Of a stretch of DNA of 11,156 nucleotides, positions 7,109 to 11,156 are shown one piece after another (position 1 is the first letter of the stretch; each line of letters begins with the position of its first letter). Source of the DNA: an uncultured Clostridia bacterium (lineage in GTDB: Bacteria; Bacillota; Clostridia; Oscillospirales; CAG-272); the NCBI GenBank assembly GCA_937934385.1, contig CALGZV010000210.1, positions 1 to 11,156 of the forward strand. Reading direction: 5' to 3'. The notes under the pieces are model-generated. The model saw only the letters and a program-made list of their open reading frames with translations. It did no database searches and was not told the DNA's origin. Position numbers and translations under genes: made by a program.

Positions 7109-8506
7109 ATGAGCGATTATTATTCGACAGGAAACGGGGGATGGTTCTTCCGAAATATCTATGATGAAACCTATTCTTTGGAAACCATACGTAAGATACC
7201 ATGCTCGATAGAAGAATTCTCAGCAGCGGGATTGTCATCGCAAGAAATTGATGAATACTTTTTGCTGATTAAGCAGTTGTATGGCGAGTTATATCTTGAA
7301 AGATACATGTTGCTTCCGACAAAAGGCGTAAAGAGTAACGCGAGTGATGTGTGGAAACGACTAAATGATTTTTGTTTGCAGCATTCACTTGTGCCGGAAT
7401 TTTCAAATGAATGCGGAATGCATCCCGAAGCATATTTGCCGAGCGAGCTTAGATTATTTAATTTTATTTGTACAGAAGAACTGCTTCCCGGCGAAATATA
7501 TACGGCTACTTTTGATGACTTTCGTCTTGTAGCAGAATATTGCTTAGCCGAACTTACTTATGATTGGTATTTGTCTTTGCGATATAATGTTAATATTCGC
7601 TTTTCCACAAATGGGGACGAAAACAAAAAGATGTTAATACGATATGATTCGTATGCTAACGAAATGGTGTTGTTGTCCGAGAATGAAGTGTCGTTTTTAC
7701 AACGTAAAATTCAGCAGGATCTTACAGATTGTGAAAGAAGAACTTTTATCCATAACAGAAATATTCCTAAACGTCCTATAAATTCAACCGATCTGCATGA
7801 CCGCTTAGATTGGCAAAGCAAGTGCCAAGAGTGGTACAGGACAGGCATTGCGCTTCAATATGAGAATGATGCACTTGTGGATTGTGGAGATATTATTTCA
7901 GATATTGTTGAGTCTGGTGTACATAATGGCATCAGAAACGATTACCCCGATGATACTCTGTATGTCTATAAAGGTCAAATTAAGTGCCAAAGGGATAAAC
8001 ACCGTATAAATCAAGCGACGGCGATTTTAATGAATAGAAACGGGTGCGACATCGAATTAAATGTTTCCCATTGTCTTGATTGTAACAAATTTTTTATCCA
8101 TTATGATATTTATAAAAGATATCGAGAGCAATTTGGTTGCTTGTTGGGCAATATTCGTATGGCGAAGAATGGTGAATTTTATGGCATAGGGTATGACTTG
8201 GCAGAAGAATCACCTCTCCGATTGTGTGGATATTCCGTAAGCCCAAAATATGGGTTGTCGCAACGGGAACGACAAAATATAATCGCAAGTTGCATAGAAA
8301 GTGGAGGAATGACCAAGGATGCGGTTATTCGTTTGTTGCGATGGTTTGTAGAGGTCAATGGCAAAAAGAAAGGTAATGAAATTGCGTTCAAAAAATGGTG
8401 TGAGGATCTTGATTTTGCCCTTGCATATAACACATCTAAGCAAGAAAAATTCATAATACAAAAAATAGAACACTATAGTAGAAATCGTTTTGTTTGTAAT
8501 ACATGA
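7109..8506 (+). CDS. Unrecognised 465-residue protein with a CxxC knuckle
   Basis: I do not recognise a named family. The protein appears soluble, with no signal peptide or membrane segment. The first 160 residues are mostly helical-looking, acidic and aromatic-rich. A segment near 160-215 has alternating hydrophobics (MLIRYD, MVLLSEN). At 317-333 LNVSHCLDCNKFFIHYD has a CxxC pair (C322, C325) set in a strand-turn-strand context like half of a zinc ribbon, with C344 and C373 as further candidate ligands. The last 85 residues (from LSQRERQNIIASCIESGG at 383 through a KKWCEDLDFALAY stretch) look like a separate helical domain. The start has a textbook AGGAGG (7095-7100). It is the first gene of a two-gene unit with the HNH protein 36 bases downstream, and so may be its partner, sensor or DNA-binding subunit. 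That role is inference. Confidence 0.8.
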   Translation: MSDYYSTGNGGWFFRNIYDETYSLETIRKIPCSIEEFSAAGLSSQEIDEYFLLIKQLYGELYLERYMLLPTKGVKSNASDVWKRLNDFCLQHSLVPEFSNECGMHPEAYLPSELRLFNFICTEELLPGEIYTATFDDFRLVAEYCLAELTYDWYLSLRYNVNIRFSTNGDENKKMLIRYDSYANEMVLLSENEVSFLQRKIQQDLTDCERRTFIHNRNIPKRPINSTDLHDRLDWQSKCQEWYRTGIALQYENDALVDCGDIISDIVESGVHNGIRNDYPDDTLYVYKGQIKCQRDKHRINQATAILMNRNGCDIELNVSHCLDCNKFFIHYDIYKRYREQFGCLLGNIRMAKNGEFYGIGYDLAEESPLRLCGYSVSPKYGLSQRERQNIIASCIESGGMTKDAVIRLLRWFVEVNGKKKGNEIAFKKWCEDLDFALAYNTSKQEKFIIQKIEHYSRNRFVCNT

Positions 8507-8542
8507 CGATATAATTGGATGTGAATAATTTAGGAGAAAATA

Positions 8543-9301
8543 ATGCCACGAAAAAGTAAAAATATTTTCACAGTTAGCGGTGATATGATAACGATAGGTC
8601 ATCCCAGTTGGGACTTTGTTGCTACGACATCCATAAGGGAAGACTATTTGGCAGAGATTCAACGGGTAACCTGGAGTCAGAATGGTAGATATTTGTATAA
8701 TGAAAGTTTGGGCGGTTACCTCCACATATACATTATGAGAAAATGGTATGGCGATGATGTGTATAAACAAATGAAAAAAGACGGTTATGTAGTCGATCAT
8801 ATGGATAATGATGGACATAATTGTTGCATAGTTAATCTTTTCTTTTTGATGGATAACGAAAATAAAGCAAAGGGTTTAACAGTTGATCAGTATAGTGCAG
8901 AGAAAACACATATTGCTTTGACTCTTTGTCAGGACTTCTATACGGGGCATATTCAAATCGCAATAGTGTTTAACTACCCAGCAATAGCCAAGATAAGTAC
9001 TTTAGATAGACCCGCAGTAATAGAGATGGCATTTTTGCTGTATGATAAAGAGTATCCGGAAGTTATAAATGATGCCGGAAAAATATTAAATGACTATCGT
9101 AATTACGGTGTTTTCGAACTTGAAAAATTGAATTGTGCGGATTTCCAAATTGAAAGTCAGTATGGTGTTCCAATTTCTAAGGAAAAATACGACAGATATA
9201 TCAAGGGCGGACACGGGCATACGATTTTTTACATAGAGAGAAAGGCTCCGTTGCTGGGGTGGATGGTCGGAGAACAGAGACGGCAACTTAGATTAATGTA
9301 A
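8543..9301 (+). CDS. HNH-nuclease-like protein with extra C-terminal domain
   Basis: The 252-residue protein has an HNH domain near residues 58-111. GYLHIYIMRKWYG (58-70) matches the lead-in helix found in homing-type HNH proteins. DGYVVDH (80-86) gives the D85-H86 pair, and N98 in VNL and N105/N107 in the DNENKAKG tail complete the pattern. By family this domain cuts or nicks DNA using a divalent metal. The middle position of the motif is unusual (GHNCC, 91-95). Residues 112-252 are an uncharacterised region containing LYDKEYPEVINDAGKILNDY and a C-terminal GHGHTIFYIERKAP stretch. ATG 8543 follows TAGGAGA at six bases. It is the second gene of the operon and has no intron or intein around it, so a free-standing homing role is not obvious. 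Catalytic activity is unproven from sequence. Confidence 0.75.
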   Translation: MPRKSKNIFTVSGDMITIGHPSWDFVATTSIREDYLAEIQRVTWSQNGRYLYNESLGGYLHIYIMRKWYGDDVYKQMKKDGYVVDHMDNDGHNCCIVNLFFLMDNENKAKGLTVDQYSAEKTHIALTLCQDFYTGHIQIAIVFNYPAIAKISTLDRPAVIEMAFLLYDKEYPEVINDAGKILNDYRNYGVFELEKLNCADFQIESQYGVPISKEKYDRYIKGGHGHTIFYIERKAPLLGWMVGEQRRQLRLM

Positions 9302-9310
9302 AAGAATAAT

Positions 9311-9400
9311 AATTCAACGATTACACCCATAAGGATAACGAATACCCCAATAATCCAACGATTACCCCATAAGGATAACGAATGCCCATAAATTCAACGA
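9311..9400. repeat. Tandem repeat, about 41 bp, two copies plus a partial third
   Basis: CAACGATTAC at 9315-9324 recurs at 9356-9365, and the 18-mer CCCATAAGGATAACGAAT at 9326-9343 recurs at 9366-9383, with a one-base indel between the blocks. AATTCAACGA at 9311-9320 starts the array and recurs at 9391-9400 as a partial third unit. An inverted TATCCTTA (9403-9410) can pair with TAAGGATA (9370-9377). The array starts 10 bases after the HNH stop codon. Confidence 0.85.
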
Positions 9401-9510
9401 AATATCCTTACAACGAAAGATCGCTACTGCGGAAAATAATCCGAAATGGCGATTTTTCGTAAGTACCGGTGAAAAAACAGGTAATTCTTAAAAAAGCCCC
9501 TAAAGTTTCT
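9401..9510. other. Gap between tandem repeat and tRNA terminator
   Basis: No gene is seen. It contains CGAAA/TTTCG, a short inverted pair around 9443-9459, and AATGGCGATTTTTCG at 9445-9459, which matches 14 of 15 bases of 6664-6678 on the other side of the two-gene operon. Confidence 0.4.
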
Positions 9511-9561
9511 AAAAAGCAAAAAATAAGGACTATGATTCTATCAAAATTATAGTCCTTATTT
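9511..9561 (-). terminator. Rho-independent terminator of tRNA-Pro
   Basis: On the minus strand a 13-bp stem (9549-9561 with 9521-9533) and a 15-base loop are followed by a T-run interrupted by GC. The stem's first base is the final A of the encoded CCA, so the hairpin starts immediately at the tRNA 3' end. Confidence 0.85.
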
Positions 9562-9637
9562 GGTCGGAGTGAGGTGACTCGAACACCCGACCTCTTGGTC
9601 CCGAACCAAGCGCTCTACCAAACTGAGCCACACCCCG
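9561..9637 (-). tRNA. tRNA-Pro (anticodon CGG)
   Basis: This is a 77-base cloverleaf on the minus strand. The acceptor CGGGGTG pairs with CACTCCG (one G-T pair); the D-stem is GCTC/GAGC; the anticodon stem CTTGG/CCAAG holds loop TTCGGGA with anticodon CGG; and the T-arm is GGGTG/CACCT with loop TTCGAGT. The discriminator A and CCA are encoded. C1-G72 is the usual bacterial tRNA-Pro feature. It reads CCG codons. Its 3' end faces the accessory block to the left. Confidence 0.96.
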
Positions 9638-9668
9638 TTATTAAATACAAAAAATATGAACGTTAAAT

Positions 9669-9697
9669 ATTATATCATGCAAAATAAAAAATGTCAA
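9669..9697 (-). promoter_or_regulatory. Consensus promoter of tRNA-Pro
   Basis: On the minus strand TTGACA (9697-9692) and TATAAT (9674-9669) are separated by exactly 17 bases, with an extended TGA before the -10. It is a perfect housekeeping-sigma match, as expected for a stable RNA gene. The -10 ends about 31 bases before the mature tRNA 5' end. Confidence 0.92.
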
Positions 9698-9761
9698 GCC
9701 TTTTTCGTTTTTTTGGAAAAGTTTTTAATGAAAAGTTTAAACGGTTTTTGCGTTATTTTCA

Positions 9762-9790
9762 TTGTATTTTATAACGGAATGATGTATAAT
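9762..9790 (+). promoter_or_regulatory. Promoter of the RnfC-like gene
   Basis: TATAAT (9785-9790) with TTGTAT (9762-9767) at a 17-base spacer forms a reasonable promoter. The start would be near 9797, leaving a short leader with GGAGGTGAT (9817-9825) ahead of ATG 9831. It is back-to-back with the tRNA promoter. Confidence 0.65.
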
Positions 9791-9830
9791 AACTAAAACT
9801 AAAGGGAATTATGTGCGGAGGTGATTTTTG

Positions 9831-11156
9831 ATGCCGAGACTTAAGCTTTCCGGCGGTGTTCACATGCCGGAGGCGCGTGACACGTTTTCAGGCGGTATTC
9901 GCCTTGTCGGAGATCCTCCTTATATAAAGCTTTGCTTCTGCAAAGAGAATATGACTGCAATTTTATCTGTCGGTGATGCGGTGGCACGTGGCGGACTGCT
10001 TGCTGATGTGAGTGATATAGGCTCAGATATCGGAATGCCTGTTTACAGCGGTATTTCGGGAACTGTTACGGATATATCAGAAGAAATGCGCGGTGACGGA
10101 AAAACATATTTATATATTACCGTGCGCGGTGACGGAAAAAAGCTTACAGCAAAAAAATCTCCCGTAAACAAAAAGCTTTCCGAATGCAAACCCGATGAGC
10201 TTATCGCTCTGGCAAGAATGTCGGGTATAGCTGAACGAAGCGGTATTCCTATGTGGCAGAATATCCGCAGATCGCGCGGACATACCGCGCGCGTTCTTAT
10301 AAATGCGTTACCTTGCGATTCTGAGGATAAAACATATTTATGCCTGATATCGGAGTATCCGGAGCGGTTGCTTTGCGGAATAAAAATAGTTTTAATGGCG
10401 GTCGGTTTTAGACATGCCGATATAATCATATCAGAGTCGTCCGGATGCAAAGATGTACTTTTACATGCCGTAGAATCGTGTGGAGGAGAACAGCTTTTCA
10501 GCGTTATAACTGCGCCGGATATCTATCCTCTTTGTGATGATGTACAGCTTATACGTGCTGCGGGCGGACCGTCTCCGGAAATCGGTAACGAACCGGATGA
10601 AACAGGATTTGCCGTGTTTGACGCGATATCATGCGCGGAGCTTTTTGAAGCTTTTTCGGACGGATCGGCGGTCACAGATACGTTATTGACGGTTAGCGGC
10701 GGATGCATTCGAAAGTCTCAGACCGTGCAGGTACCTATAGGTACCGAGATATCGGAGCTTGAAAAAGTATGTGACGGTTTTTGGGAACGTCCGATGAGAA
10801 TAATAAACGGCGGACGTATGGCGGGATCGATCTGCCGTATTCAGGATACAATAGGCAAAGGAACGCATATCATACAGTTTGAAAGCAGTATAGAAGCACA
10901 TGCAGAACGCAGCTGTATCAGATGCGGTAAATGTGTTTCTGTGTGCCCGATGCGTCTTGCGCCGCTGTATCTGTCTAAATATTCATTAGAAGGGAATGTC
11001 CGGAGATGTGAGAACTTTCGTATTGACGCCTGTACAGAGTGCGGATGCTGCAGTTATATATGCCCGTCTCATATTCCTCTTGTGCATAATATACGTATGG
11101 GTAAGATATGGCTTGAGAACTTGCGGGATACAGAACGCTCCTTTGCAGACGGTAAT
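9831..11156 (+). CDS. rnfC: RnfC-like electron-transport subunit, divergent (open at window edge)
   Basis: The 442 codons in view have no stop, so only a short C-terminal tail should be missing from a normal length. RnfC is the peripheral NADH-oxidising subunit of the Rnf complex, which couples NADH and ferredoxin to an ion gradient. Seen here are the N-terminal barrel-sandwich region (SGGVHMPE at 7-14; VGDAVARGGLLADV at 47-60; YSGISGTV at 72-79), an SLBB-like segment (LLTVSGGCIRKS...VPIGTEI, 285-307), and two ferredoxin-type clusters: CIRCGKCVSVCP (C362, C365, C368, C372) and CTECGCCSYICP (C401, C404, C407, C411). The glycine-rich region expected for FMN/NADH binding is poorly kept: SGIAERSGIPMWQNI (131-145) and NALPCDSEDKTY (158-169) stand where RnfC normally has GGAGFPT- and GAECEPY-like motifs. 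Start chosen from GGAGGTGAT. It may be the first gene of an rnf operon off-window, or a paralogue. Confidence 0.8.
   Translation, partial: MPRLKLSGGVHMPEARDTFSGGIRLVGDPPYIKLCFCKENMTAILSVGDAVARGGLLADVSDIGSDIGMPVYSGISGTVTDISEEMRGDGKTYLYITVRGDGKKLTAKKSPVNKKLSECKPDELIALARMSGIAERSGIPMWQNIRRSRGHTARVLINALPCDSEDKTYLCLISEYPERLLCGIKIVLMAVGFRHADIIISESSGCKDVLLHAVESCGGEQLFSVITAPDIYPLCDDVQLIRAAGGPSPEIGNEPDETGFAVFDAISCAELFEAFSDGSAVTDTLLTVSGGCIRKSQTVQVPIGTEISELEKVCDGFWERPMRIINGGRMAGSICRIQDTIGKGTHIIQFESSIEAHAERSCIRCGKCVSVCPMRLAPLYLSKYSLEGNVRRCENFRIDACTECGCCSYICPSHIPLVHNIRMGKIWLENLRDTERSFADGN

Noticed and set aside
8210..8818. 202-codon open frame on the minus strand
   Set aside because: It lies antisense across the end of the 465-residue gene and the start of the HNH gene, both with good ribosome binding sites and family-like features; it has no recognisable domain.
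9311..9400. CRISPR array
   Set aside because: The repeated blocks abut without unique spacers, there are only two full units, and no cas gene is near; it is a simple tandem repeat.
5697..9560. Attachment-site copy of the tRNA-Pro 3' end
   Set aside because: No repeat of the tRNA 3' segment could be found by eye in the accessory block; the GGGGTGTC boxes match only seven bases at the tRNA 5' end.
10043..10450. 135-codon open frame on the minus strand
   Set aside because: It is the opposite strand of the RnfC-like gene, which has a promoter, a strong ribosome binding site and cysteine clusters.

Overview
The window looks like a chromosomal segment of an anaerobic, Gram-positive, Clostridia-type bacterium (Bacillota). 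The clues are strong AGGAGG-type ribosome binding sites, a tRNA gene that encodes its own CCA, TTGACA/TATAAT promoters, rho-independent terminators, an RlmD/RlmCD-type rRNA methyltransferase and an Rnf-complex-like RnfC. The order cannot be fixed from the sequence alone.

Left part (1-5.8 kb): a truncated ABC exporter on the minus strand diverges from a plus-strand run. That run holds a 23S rRNA m5U methyltransferase whose start has no Shine-Dalgarno and may be leaderless, a small serine lipase/esterase, a one-domain EamA membrane protein, and the ATPase and permease of a ZnuBC-type zinc/manganese importer (genes overlap; no binding-protein gene is present). A bidirectional terminator at about 5.79 kb closes this run.

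Middle part (5.9-9.5 kb): this looks accessory and AT-rich. It has a minus-strand alpha/beta hydrolase and a 460-base regulatory or remnant region with repeated GGGGTGTC boxes and hairpins. Then come a strong promoter and a two-gene operon: an unrecognised 465-residue protein with a CxxC knuckle, followed by a 252-residue HNH-nuclease-like protein. The operon ends in a small tandem repeat of about 41 bp. The block lies on the 3' side of a tRNA-Pro gene, a common insertion side for mobile DNA, and a near-identical 15-mer occurs on both sides of it. No integrase is visible. The two-gene operon is the best candidate here for an undescribed system, possibly defensive or selfish.

Right part (9.5-11.16 kb): tRNA-Pro(CGG) on the minus strand has a consensus promoter and terminator. 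A divergently transcribed RnfC-like iron-sulfur protein follows, open at the window edge. It keeps both ferredoxin-type cysteine clusters and the SLBB-like segment, but its glycine-rich FMN/NADH-site region looks degenerate.
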